DNA of 50,000 nt from Glandiceps talaboti (taxonomy: Eukaryota; Hemichordata; Enteropneusta; Spengelidae). The position numbers were made by a program, and so were the translations under genes. Shown here piece by piece: positions 36,771 to 50,000 of this stretch. How positions within the stretch are numbered: the stretch's first letter is position 1; the number at the start of each line of letters is the position of its first letter. A model generated the notes under the pieces. That model had not been told where the DNA came from. It searched no databases and saw nothing but the letters and a program-made list of their open reading frames with translations. The stretch lies in assembly GCF_964340395.1 (NCBI RefSeq), contig NC_135570.1:3307498-3357497 (forward strand). Reading direction: 5' to 3'.

Positions 36771-37402
36771 ATGGTCGCTGTGAATGCGATGGTAGTTATG
36801 GTGATTATGGTTGGTGATGTTGATATTTAAGAAAAATAATTCATGATTTTTGTGTTGGATAATAAAGTGGCCAATCACACATCGAACAAGGGATATTCAC
36901 TCAATCAATTTAAAAGAAGGCTTCGTCATCCAAATGTCTCATTTCACAAATCTACAGTCGTATACATTTACTCGTCTACCTTTCCACTATGTCACCATCC
37001 AATAGAACTGACACTTCGATTCATCAAATAGCCTCAATATTGATTGTTAGCTTGTTGCTCAATTCGGAAATGTCGCACGTGCTTATTCATCCCCTTAATG
37101 AATCTTAGACTAGTTTTCTATGCAGACGACAGAATAGGTATTGTCTGCAGTCTGTTCCCAGACTAGAAATGCCATAATGTTCCTAGTCTGTGCTGAGACA
37201 CGTAAACCTTACCCAGATTCCAGCTATATTCATTGAGTGTTTAGTGATAAGTATCAGACATAAAGGCTATGCATAGCACCTGTTATTCGTCACACATACA
37301 ACGCAATTGACTTCCATGATTCGTCTCTCTTTAGCTCTAACAAGAGTGGGGTTCTTTAGGTACAATAACTTACTCGTAATATCGCACATCATGAACCGTA
37401 TG
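36771..37402. other. Spacer between complementary AGT and ACT arrays
   Basis: Unique-looking AT-rich sequence. It includes an imperfect hairpin CAGACTAG...CTAGTCTG at 37159-37190. No gene is recognisable. Confidence 0.5.
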
Positions 37403-37504
<102 letters not shown>

Positions 37505-37729
37505 GGATAATATTGACCGCTAATCAACACGTGTGTCTTTATATCAATTTAGTGACTATAGCTTGTGTTACTTGGCAACAAGATGTCCCAGTTGCAACTA
37601 GTTTAGGTTTAAACCGTTCCTCTAATCACAATATTCGCAGTTTTCTTGCTGTATGCCACCCGTTGACATTTCTTATCGTAGTAAGAGCGTCACATTTGAT
37701 AAAATAACTGAAAGATTATTTCGATACTA

Positions 37730-37732
<3 letters not shown>

Positions 37733-37823
<91 letters not shown>
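37733..37823. repeat. (TA)n microsatellite
   Basis: About 90 bp of pure TA. Its flanks do not contain the 45-bp island or the AGAAATACTG word. Confidence 0.95.
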
Positions 37824-37825
<2 letters not shown>

Positions 37826-38034
37826 GTATTGGTTTTCAGAGGATGTATGTGAGGCTTAGTATTTCGGATTCGGACCATTTTCGGGTCAAGGGGTCATGCC
37901 ATCATTTCAGCCGTTGGCTGGGGAGGAGGGGGGTTCCTCACGTACCTATGTGACGCTAACCAGATAGAGATTTCACGTAATTTCTTATACTAGTGGTTTC
38001 CAAAGTTTCAACATTTTCGAAAAGAGAATTTGTG

Positions 38035-38241
38035 AACCCGCCATCTTAATGAGTATTATGATGATAAACGAGACTGGATCACCATTGTGTTGTTCATAAT
38101 TTTGTCGTATTCTTGGTAACCACAAATCGTTAGACTGACCATTACAGGAGGGCTATTATCCTTCCAATTGCCCAAAATCACACATTGCGATAACTACAGA
38201 TAGTTCCCATAATGCTTTGCATATGGGCATACTCAATTTAC
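38035..38241 (+). repeat. Dispersed repeat family copy B
   Basis: Plus-strand partner of 25435-25661, with the same blocks in the same order: AACCCGCCATCTT, GGTAACCACAAAT, TGACCATT..AGGAG, GATAACTACAGATA, TTTGCAT. It is about 20 bp shorter. No coding capacity. Confidence 0.75.
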
Positions 38242-39993
<1,752 letters not shown>

Positions 39994-41877
39994 AGGTTAC
40001 TCATTAAGTTTGGAATTTTACAATTCACATGTATAGATTTCTCTTTACTCTTATCGAGAAATTCTATAATGGCTGACTTTAATTAATGTTCAGATGTGAT
40101 ATATGTGCGTGATCTATTCGGTATTTGACAAAGAATGTTATTGAATAGTAAATCGTTGGACTCGTTATTTTCATATACTTGTTATATACTACTCCTGAGG
40201 GTTTCTCCGTAGGTTACAGCCATTCATAGTCATATATATAAAGGCATAACAATCATACATATATTGAGACGGGAGATCACAGGGGCTATCCCCAACGGCT
40301 GCAGCGGTAATATAATGTACAATCCGATGCCATGAAAGATTTTCAATAGGTTTCCAATGGTAGACAACTGAGACAAGCTAGTGAAGACCCTGAACTTCGC
40401 CTGTGGCGCCTAATTCGAGACGCAAACTGTGAAATGGCATAGTTATTTTATTCAATCTAGCATGAGAAGAATGCACAGATGATGTTACTGTTTTAGGTCC
40501 ATATACGTGTTTCGAGACATTTTCATAACATAGTCGGACGTATGTCAGTTGATACACGACCTTCAAAGGTCAAAGGTTAATTGTCTACCTCCAGGAGACG
40601 ATTAAGACGTACGTGTAGAGACAACTAGTACCTACAATTCACCAGTTGCCTTATTAGTTATATATGTAGATGGTTTGCAGAATTTGGAATACTGTTCCGT
40701 ACTACTTGAACGACATGGACGCAAAAAAAGGGAAGGGGTGGGGTTCAACCCAGAATAGCACATCTCATCCCTTCTCTAGTTTCGTTTAACTGAATCAAAA
40801 TCATGTCTAGTTTTCCTTACTCATTGGAAACCACACCATATAAGAGAAAGGTGACTTGATTGATGGATTGATGGATGGATGGATGGATGACGGGAGGGGA
40901 CGGATATATGCATACAACATATATTTGCGGTCAGAAATATTTCCTATCAAACATTGAAGGGTTCACATTTTTAACACCTACGTTGTCGATGTGATGACCA
41001 ATATTATACTAGAAATACCTACTGTTATTTTCCCTGTGTCATCTTGTCTTTTGTATCTGACAGAGAATGGGTATGAGTATGTTGAAATATATGCCAAGGA
41101 GAGTCTATGACTGTGTTATACTTCAGAAATTATCTCTGATAAACTCAGTAAGTCAGAAATGGAAGGATTTTTTTTAAAATAAAAGACCTTCTTCTAAGTT
41201 ATTGTTCCTTGTATTTTCATTTATTTATAAATTTTATCTTTGCCTTCAGTATTGTATACTATATAGATTATATGAACCTTCTAGCAAGCAGTGAGGATAT
41301 GGTTATGTGATATCTACAGGATATACAGAACTGTAGGGTGCTAAGATCTGAAGTGTTTGTCCCACCATAAGGCATACACTTTATTTGCATCGTTAGAGAC
41401 GGCCCTTTATTCAGCTCCATGTGAAAACAGGGCGTCAAATAGATAATGAATGCTCGGTTTAGAATGATGGGGTTTGAACTGAAATAAGAACTCGTCCCGA
41501 GGGCACGTCCCTCCCGGAACGGTAATCACGCACGAAGAAAGATTTGTGGTCAGGTCGCTCTCTCACAAGATTGCAATTTAGAAGCTTTAACAAGATTTGC
41601 ACAGATGTCGCTTGAGGTGGACTATTATTTCTATAAAGAATGTACAGCCACAATGGGTTCCGTCAGTTCTTGTTTATGTTCATGGACATTTTCTGTGTAC
41701 AGGCCCAATCAGATTTCATTCAAATTTTACACAAAAGATACGGTAACTAAAGAAAATTACACAATTATATGCAAACGAGTTTACCCCAGCGATAACCCAA
41801 GCAGTGATGTCATAGAATTCTGTTATGCTAAGAAACAAGAAGACTCTATTCTAGTCTTTGCTAATCTAGCTAGTTTC
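39994..41877. other. No gene seen
   Basis: Contains a short GGAT run at about 40858-40890 and a DR1-like AGGTCAAAGGTTA at about 40566-40578, of doubtful meaning. The 138-codon plus-strand frame at 41605-42021 runs into the left arm of the inverted repeat and has no recognisable motif; it is not called as a gene. Confidence 0.4.
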
Positions 41878-42217
41878 AAACTGGTACTGTATTACGTATT
41901 AAAAACTTCATTACTTTACCTGTCTAGTCAAGGCAGTTGTTCGAGCACATATTTCTGTGCTCCCCTACCGTGTTCATATAAACATGATGACGTCATCTGC
42001 CCCCACACGATTTCAGTTTAAACAGACTGGAGGTGGAGTCCTGGTTGGACAGTTGCATATCAGTGCAGTCTGATGACGACGGCCTGCCATTTTGTGATGG
42101 ATTACTACTGACATGCACCCTTTGCGCTTCACTCACTACAGGGGTGCACCACAATTTAACACCTTTCCTAGACTGGTGAAGTAATGAAGTTTTTAATACG
42201 TAATACTGTACCAGTTT
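41878..42217. repeat. Long inverted repeat, 50-bp arms, 240-bp loop
   Basis: Left arm 41878-41927 and right arm 42168-42217 are reverse complements with 47 of 50 matches; weaker similarity goes on for about 15 bp outside. The loop holds a 7-bp hairpin (GAGCACA, loop TATTTC, TGTGCTC, 41943-41962) and the palindrome GATGACGTCATC at 41986-41997, which includes a CRE. It may be a MITE or foldback element. RNA from it would form a long hairpin. Confidence 0.8.
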
Positions 42218-42416
42218 GGAACTGCACTAAGACTTTGCTTACTTCTACTAAATCTGGAACCTTCATTTATCTTCTAATCTCAACCATTATTTTAAAAATA
42301 TCCTTCTTTTTTGTGATGTCAGAACTTTCGAATGACCCTTATCCCTTACTTTCAAGGTCAGGTACAAAATGACATGCTGTTTCTCTCATACATTTGAAGC
42401 TACGTAATACACGAAA

Positions 42417-42560
42417 GTGGTTCAAGGGTCCAAAGGTATGTTTGTAAAAGAATGGTTCGTGTGTCTAACACCATGGTTCAAGTGTCTAACACTTAAAATA
42501 GTGGTTCTAGTGTCTAACAACATGTTTGTAAAAGAGATCTAGAGGCTTTATCGTCCAACA
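42417..42560. repeat. Degenerate tandem repeat 'TGGTTCAAGTGTCTAAC'
   Basis: TGGTTC(G/A/T)(T/A)GTGTCTAACA copies start at about 42453, 42474 and 42502, with a decayed one near 42412. ATGTTTGTAAAAGA occurs at about 42439 and 42523, so a unit of about 85 bp with internal 20-30-bp repeats is likely. Confidence 0.6.
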
Positions 42561-42702
42561 GTGTGTTGTTAAAAGAGGACTGCTGGTTTAACACTTTAAA
42601 AAAAAAAGAGGTTTACTCTTGAGAACGCAGTGTTAGACCTTAAGAAGCTTATATACTAAATTGTTCGTTGCAATGTCTGCAATAATATGAATATGCTTCA
42701 GT

Positions 42703-42793
42703 GTAATGTAATGTAATGTAATGTAATGCAATGTAATGTAATGTAATGTAATGTAATGTAATGTAATGAATTGTAATGTAATGAATTGCAATG
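42703..42793. repeat. (TAATG)n pentanucleotide array
   Basis: About 18 TAATG units with occasional CAATG and GAATT variants. Confidence 0.95.
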
Positions 42794-45700
42794 ATGAATA
42801 TTTTTTTCATTTGCTCAAACGTTTCTTCCACGAACCTTTTTCCATTTCCCATTTATCAATAGTTTTGTCAATAGCATGTTATTCTAAAACCAGACAGAAC
42901 ACTTTCAAGAATCAATTTGCTTTTTAAAACATTTTCTTAATAACCTGTCGTATGTCAAGAAATATCGAATTTCCTTTTTTGGATGAAATACGCCAGAAGT
43001 ATACCAGATGTGACCACTATGACCACCAGATGTGACACGTCTTTAACTTTACGGTAAATAATATATAACAAAAGGGAAGACATGATCAGGCTTTCGTGCC
43101 TGAAGAAGATAACAACTGAGAGTTGTTTTCTTGTTCACATATCGATGGGGGTCATCAATTGGAATTAGACCTAGGTTTTGCCTTTTTCAACAGCATGCCT
43201 GCAAACATGGTTCATTGTAGTTTGTGGCAGTTTGAAATCCTTGGTAAACACCAGGGAATAGATATCATCTCTGGCACGGACCTATAATGGTACGGCGTTT
43301 CTTTATAACCCCCCTCAACTCCCTTTCGAGCATACCATACGTTGTCGCCTCTATAAGCGTCTTAATCCTTCACATAGCAACTTCCATAATGTTAGGTGAG
43401 CTGGGTTGAATGGAAGACAATCGTGGTTCAAAGTTTGACCATGGACTTTAGCTATTCAGAAACAAGACTTAGAGACGACACGCAACTGAGTCAGCCACTC
43501 AATTAATTCAACCATTATGACGCCAATGAATATACAATATAAATTCAAATTTAGGTAGGTGTTTAGGAAAAAAGATTGCAAGGTATAATTACACATTAAT
43601 AAAAGGGGGGTTAATTGCAAATGGAGTTTAGTCAAGGTATACGAACACAAGCTAGTCAATTTTTAAAGTCTAATAAGTAAACATTGGCTTCCTATTTTAA
43701 TGAACAAATACATCTAATGCAGTGACGGGACCTAGCTATACAAGTAATCAATTAGTCTAGCCTAAAGACTTAACATTCATGACCATGCTGTCTTTCGGGC
43801 AAACATTATTGCTAAGTCTGTAAGTCAAGTCTCTGGACTGCAATTAACCTAAATCTGATTGTTCAAAGTTCCTTCCAGATGAAGATGTTACATTGCTGCC
43901 ATTTCAGAAACTTTAACAGTGATTTTAAGTTTCATGATTTTAGAGTTTGACTCGCCAAGATCATAGAAATTATACAAATGAATTTTGTTTGAAGACAAGA
44001 TTGGTGAACTATTGTTTGTCACTCTTTTTGTTCAGATGTTGGTATTAAATAATCTTGTGAGAAAGTGGATATGCTGATTTTACAAAATAATTACAAAAAA
44101 CCTAGAAAACATGTTCTAGTATAGTGTTACAGCTGCACTATGTTTAGATGGAGTATTATTTTTCGACCACACAAGCAACAACATATTCACCAACTATTAT
44201 TAAAATACCAATAGTTCGACTGTACATGTTGATTAGAGGTTTATTTTATCCATAGGTACTACACTAATAGGTGAAATTGTAACTACATTTTATCGCTGGT
44301 GTTTTTGGTGCGGACCCAAAATCAATTTGAGTGACTTTATCAATATAGTATAGCTACTCAAATATGATTAGGCACAGGTAAGGATTCAATACTGCTCAGG
44401 GTGTAAAAATATTACAAGTAAGTCATAAAAGAATTCAAAACACTTCCCAATTGTAGCTACCTTCCAGTACCTCTAAAATCTGCAGCAAAAATTCCACCTC
44501 CAAAACTACTAAACACAATTTATGCCCCTTTAACTAAATAAAATTGACTTGACAAAAAGATTTTGCAGACAATCAGAAATTTGCAATGCCTTTTCAAATC
44601 AAGAGGTGAATTTGTGAAGCCTTGTACCCACCTTTAGTTCCGAACTACTAACATGTTCAAGCAGTTAGAAAACATGTCTGACTCACTGTTGTGAAAACCT
44701 ACAATTACTGCTGATATCATTTATACTTACTTCGGCTTCAGTGCAGAAATATTAAACTCCAACTTTGGTTCTTTTCATTTAATACATCATTTGGTAGAGT
44801 AAGTACAATTTTATCAAATTTGATGACTTGGTTTCATGCGTCGTTACCAGGACAACGAGTATGGTGACCCTCTGTTCTCAGTTCATTATTAAAATATATC
44901 ACATGTTGAAGAATATTTACATAAAATATTCATGACTTTTTGAGAGTTGCATATTGTCGTACTGATCCCCAATTCTTTATTATGCGTCGCTATAGCTACA
45001 TGTATATTGCCTATAGGTCTCCATTCTTTACCGGACAGACCGGAAATCCCCCTTGATGTGTGTATTGAAATCAAAGGAAACATTTGAAAAAAATATTTCA
45101 GCATGTAATAAGGAACTACTAGTGAACTGATACTATTTGTACTATGTGACCATCTATTGTGATTAAGTTGAAATGAATATCAATAGATGCAGTGGGTGTT
45201 ACAAATCAATTTTAATGACACTAGCGCCTAAAAATCAGACTCGTCTCATATGTTGCAGTTTTATCGAGAAAAAGTTTAAACAATTATGCGAGAAGGCATC
45301 TGAAGAATCATACAGGTTTTGATGGAAAACTCACTTTCAAGTGTAGGTCAGAACGGAAAGAACACAGTCTTGATGTCTATAGTGTAAGCTTGGGTCAGTA
45401 AATGATGTTTTTGTGCGTTGTTGTTCTTTCTTGTATATTTGATTTGATTTGAATGTATTTTAATCGGACATTTTAGATGGACCTGTTTTATTGAGCAAGA
45501 GCTCTTTATATCATAATTAACTATAACAGTTACCTAAACTCAAGCACTTCAATAAACCATCAATTATGATTGTATTGATGTAAGACGAGCGATATGAAGT
45601 GTATTTACAACTACATACCTTTCAAAATTAAAGACGGTATTGAACTTTTTCATTTTTAAATTTTTGGGGTCACGAAATCTCTATTGATTTTATTCTAATA

Positions 45701-48403
45701 ACATTTCTGATTCTCACGAGATTTCCAAAGTGTTTTCCATCACTACTTGAAAATCTAGACTAAGCAGGAACAGTCTAGGCGAGTTACTCATAACTACAAT
45801 TTTTCCATCATTATTTACAGAATGGCCTTGCTATTTAATTCTTTGCACAAGAAACAAGGCTTTCAAACATTTAATAAAGACTCAAGTAGAATTTGTCATT
45901 GCTATCCTAGAATAGTCATTTTAACATCAACACATTCTGCCAACGTTTTTTTCTATTTGATCATCAATTTCAAAAATTGATTACAAGTAAAAGAAGAGGA
46001 TTCGTAATAAGTTCATTTATCAAAATTGACAATTAATCGGCAGAATCTGACCTAAAATTCAAACATGTCGCTTATAGTTTGTGATGTAATGAATATCGCA
46101 ATGTCGTGTCCAAGCTGATTCTCTCGGCATTATCATATCAGTATTGCTCTAAGTCATTTGCAAATAGTCACATCATGAACACATTTGAATTGCAAACCAA
46201 CGACATACATGTACCCTAAGAAAATCCAAACGCAAACAGTGACAGCTGTGGGCAGGAATAGGTAACTGCAGGGACAGGTTTGAAAACGGATACATTCGTA
46301 CAAAGTAGTCCCAGAGCAATGATATAACCCAGGTGAGCAAATGATAATCGGCAGGAGTTGCAGAAAGGTGGACGTAAATTGTCACGGATTAAAATACAAC
46401 GGGACATGTCGATATCGTTAGGCGTGCTTCACTACCATTGGCATATTTTCCAAACTATCTAACGATCAAGCACGTGATGATGGGGTCCCGCTATCGATAA
46501 GAAAGTGTTTTGCCAAGTCAAGTTAATCAAAGAAGAAGATAGGAAGCGTGTATGTCTGATTACTTTTGTCATGTGAAACCCTTTCTAATCAAGAATGAAG
46601 ATGACTCGTCTCTAACAATGCACGAAAAACTACCCCACTCTTCTCATTTCCTCATGTCTTGTCAAACAACGAGGGAAATCTAGAAAGAGACATTTTCAAT
46701 CTGCTTGCTTTCCTTTTGTTCTTATTCCGATAGATCTAGACATCTCACATACAAGGTTACACTAACACTTTTTGAATAATATGCTTACTTACATATTCAC
46801 CTGATTTTGATTTAGTTAACGATAATGATTTCTGAATGAGGAAAGGATCACAATAACCCCTACTAGGAAGAAGGAAAGACTTTAAAAAGAAGAAAAACTT
46901 AAGAAAGACCTGACCATATAGCTACATTTTGTTCTTACCTGTACCACTCTTCTCATCTATCAGCTCTCTTGTTTAAAATAAAAGGAAAATGTTGTCTGCA
47001 AAACCAGTCGAAGATAAAGTATACCACGATATTGATATAACTGGTGACAGCGTTTGTCGAACGGTATTGAAGTATTCGACACTGGCACGGGTCGAAGAGA
47101 TCACAGGATCGCCTTGTAAGCTGAAGCACTTCAATATTTCATCGCAGCTGTATACGATTTAGGCCCATCTATCTTACTGAAAAAGTGTATCCACAGAAGA
47201 AATACAATTTGGCGGGAAAATGTTTGCAAAAGGTTGCACCGATAGCAGATAAAATGTTCTAGTTGCATCAAATTTTTGAAAAAAATGGATGGGATCCATA
47301 CAACCATGTGAACATTGCGAGTAGAAAACAATTCTCTAATAGGAATGTGTTTACGAAAATAAAACAGACCAGGCATATCTTATAGATATTTTTGAAAGAG
47401 TGTCCGTTGGCAATAGATAAACCACGGTCTCGACGGGATTAATTCTAGAATAAGTGAATGGAAAGAATATCGTTTCGGCGGAAATACTTGTAAAAAGAGT
47501 GAACCGACAGGAGATAAATGTTAGGTCGCGCGGGAATGTGTTTAAATATGTGCAAATGTCAAAAATTGAGCAGAAGTGGAAATGAGCATCCCCATTACAT
47601 TTGAGAGACGACAAAATAATTCGATTTTTGGTGGGACTCTGATAACACATGTTATAATGTTGTACAAGTATATGTAAACGTAAGTACAGATTGAGTATGC
47701 AAATTGATCAGAAGCTACGTGAAAGACTCCTGCGAAGTATTGAAAGCTAATATTTGAATTCTGTACTTGACGTTTTCGTCTATGAATACACCACAGAACA
47801 TGTAACTCCTCCGGTATAGGATTATAACAATATTGTAATCCAACTTATTGACATATGACTAATAACAATACAATAGCTCACGTGTTCAAAAGACGGTACA
47901 GAAACGCCTATCCAAACAATGGTTGCTCTTTCGTATTCAATATATTCATATTAAGTCATTGTGAAAGGATTTTCTGTCGTGAATAGATATTTATCACACT
48001 TTTGAAAACTATTTCTTTGGTACACAGACTTTATTGAAGGTTTTAGTGATAGTAAACTTGTAATGCCTATAGGGCAATGAAAAAGAAAGCGTAAAATCAA
48101 TAAAACTCAGATCAAATCTGATAATTAGATATATAAATAGGCAAACCACAAGCCATGGTTTACTAACACTACATATCAAGTTCATGACTGCCATAGGTAT
48201 ATCCGATGTCCATGAAGCAACGATCGATAACGTTTTATTATACGGTAGTGGAGATGATTGAAGTCTAAAGGTCACATTAATAGTTGAAATATATTCACAT
48301 AAGGTTTGAGTGCTGCACAGTTTTCGTTTATCAAATATATTTTCATGATCTTTAGGCTATCGGTGACTGATAGTTACATTTGTTTATTTTTAGGTCGTGT
48401 TTC
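42794..48403. other. Long stretch without a recognised gene
   Basis: About 5.6 kb, AT-rich and almost free of microsatellites, unlike the rest of the window. Frames at 43456, 44889, 46173, 47131, 47351 and 48009 (all minus) were read; none shows a known domain. Diverged similarity exists between about 47190-47265 and 47460-47525. Small exons of an unrecognised gene cannot be excluded. Confidence 0.4.
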
Positions 48404-48457
48404 TGTATGTATGTATGTATGTATGTATGTATGTATGTATGTATGTATGTATGTATG

Positions 48458-48487
<30 letters not shown>
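48404..48487. repeat. (TATG)n microsatellite
   Basis: About 84 bp of GTAT/TATG followed by AACTGTAACTGTATATGTATG. Confidence 0.95.
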
Positions 48488-48488
<1 letters not shown>

Positions 48489-50000
48489 CTGTAACTGTAT
48501 ATGTATGCCTCCCCCACATACACACACACATACACACGCATGTAAAGTAACTTTAAAATAATAAAATAAACACAAAATTGACTATCCGATACGTATTCAT
48601 TCTGACTAATATACAGCCTTGAAGACCGAGTATCATTTTGTTTACAATGTAACATGTCCATCTAAATGTGTAATCAGGTTGATTCAGGTTCATTTACAGG
48701 TCTACATTATAAAGTGGTTATGGCACCCACATGATTTTGCTTGATATATCTACATGTATCTGTGTTTGAAAGTGAACCTTTCTAAATCAAATGACATTTC
48801 TATCTATAACACGTGAATATATAGCATTGACAGTAATTGTAAGTTGAAGTGAAGACTTCTGACTGTGGCCCATGTAGTGATGTACGTGTCATATTGCATA
48901 ATTTGCTGTCTTCGTAAAATAACCATGTTAATATCAAACTCACTGGTTGTATGTACATATAAATGCTTTATAACTCGTCCTCAAGTAATTGACAATCTAA
49001 AATAAAGGTCGTAAAATTTGAAGCAATGTTTTTTGGGGGCAATTTTCTTTCGTTCAACTGATGTGCAAAATAAGATTTACATAGTAAATCGATTAGTGAT
49101 AGATGGGGGATATGTATGTTGAGTTCTTTATGATTTTCTCGTGTCTCTTTATACTACACGTAGTACACTCAATATCATTTCACTTGAAACAGGGTGTCGT
49201 ATGACTCGATAAAAGTTTTACTAACATTGCTACATTTCATTTTCTAGTTTGAGAGTAAAATTACCAACATTTTCCCTTGTTATTATCCGCTTTGACAAAC
49301 ATCTGAGCAACTTCGCTACATTTTCTTTGTTGGTGATATTATCTTAGGATATTGTTACACTGTAAATCTTTTTTTTTTCTCTAATTTGGGCACTGGCGTT
49401 CGTATTGACGGAATATTCATTAAAATTGCCATGTGGATGAAAATGGGAATTTATTTAGGACTTTAAGTAATAACACAACATTACAATGTTTCTGAAATAG
49501 AAAAACAACAACATATCACAAGACGGTTTTACTACTCATTATTGCATAACACTAAGTAATGTATTTATACACGGTGTATTGTGTACATAACGTACGAAGT
49601 GATTTGTAGACAAACTGAGTCAACAAAATGCAAGTAGTCACTTGTAATCAGAAGTAAATAGAAGAATTCAAACTATTTATGCACGGTGATGTTTCAATAT
49701 GAGTAAGCTACGTATACATGCATACTGGTCAGGACGGGCAATGACACGGTTCAATAGTTCTGGATTGACCCAGAATCCCACATCAATGATATCCCCATCC
49801 ATCTTCCTCCGACAACCATCTGTCTTAGATATAATACATGCATTAAAACATGCACCGTTTTACCTTTATAGGGTGATGACGTCTATCCTAAACAAGATAA
49901 AAGTGCTTACGAAATGAAATAAAAAACAGAGGAAGTACCTGCCGTCATTTCTTCTGTCATATATTGCAGATGAAGATGTAGACTGCAAAATAAAGTTATC
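48488..50000. other. No gene seen; right edge
   Basis: AT-rich DNA. A short CA-rich stretch is at about 48519-48538 and a T run near 49370. The frame at 49699-49917 is unrecognised. A gene running off the right edge could not be seen from here. Confidence 0.4.

Noticed and set aside
40566-40578. DR1-like nuclear receptor site
   Set aside because: Short degenerate words like AGGTCAAAG recur by chance, and no promoter is nearby.
41605-42021. 138-codon plus-strand frame
   Set aside because: It ends inside the inverted repeat, has no known motif, and its length is not surprising in a 50-kb window.

Overview
This is an AT-rich, gene-poor stretch of animal nuclear DNA. The evidence is one spliced class A GPCR gene with GT-AG introns, a tRNA-derived SINE, inverted-repeat mobile-element remnants, a TTAGGG-like block and many long di-, tri- and tetranucleotide microsatellites (TA, CATA/TATG, CTGT/CAGA, AGT/ACT, GA, CA). 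This texture is common in marine invertebrate genomes such as molluscs, annelids and echinoderms. The phylum cannot be fixed from the sequence, and nothing looks bacterial or viral.

The only gene I can support is on the minus strand at 4573-9259. Three coding exons (9259-9001, 6470-6371, 5278-4573) join in frame into a complete 354-residue receptor. Its closest family is the neuropeptide FF / RFamide / SIFamide receptors, shown by a TM2 LAVAD motif, a GWPFG start to exon 2, a [12 protein letters not shown]3 and a TM7-helix 8 block with [15 protein letters not shown] and NFRRGF. The DRY motif reads DRH.

Layout. 1-1810: tandem-repeat block with a strictly phased 31-bp minisatellite, a ~50-80-bp 'CTATGGTTG' module array and three degenerate ACTTGA arrays. 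2401-2697: inverted-repeat element with a TTAGGG-like core. 3027-3155: TG/TATG array. 4573-9259: GPCR gene; intron 1 carries a large TA/CATA array and a perfect hairpin. 9326-21039: no recognisable gene, five large microsatellite tracts. 21040-23096: candidate 2.06-kb element bounded by 14-bp inverted termini. 25435-25661 and 38035-38241: two inverted copies of one dispersed repeat. 27779-28042: SINE with A and B boxes and a short tandem tail. 32358-32502, 35299-35773, 36431-37504, 37733-37823, 39587-39993: microsatellite clusters, including AGT and ACT arrays that are reverse complements of each other. 41878-42217: 50-bp inverted repeat with a 240-bp loop. 42794-50000: little beyond one TATG array.

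The most unusual signals are outside the gene: a 45-bp non-repetitive island found twice, inverted, 10.6 kb apart and each time between TA arrays; two perfect hairpins sharing the stem CACAGAYAAGTA 20 kb apart; an excess of the CRE octamer TGACGTCA; and the 31-bp minisatellite with a 155-bp higher-order period. I found no convincing new multi-gene system. No searches were run; all comparisons were by eye.
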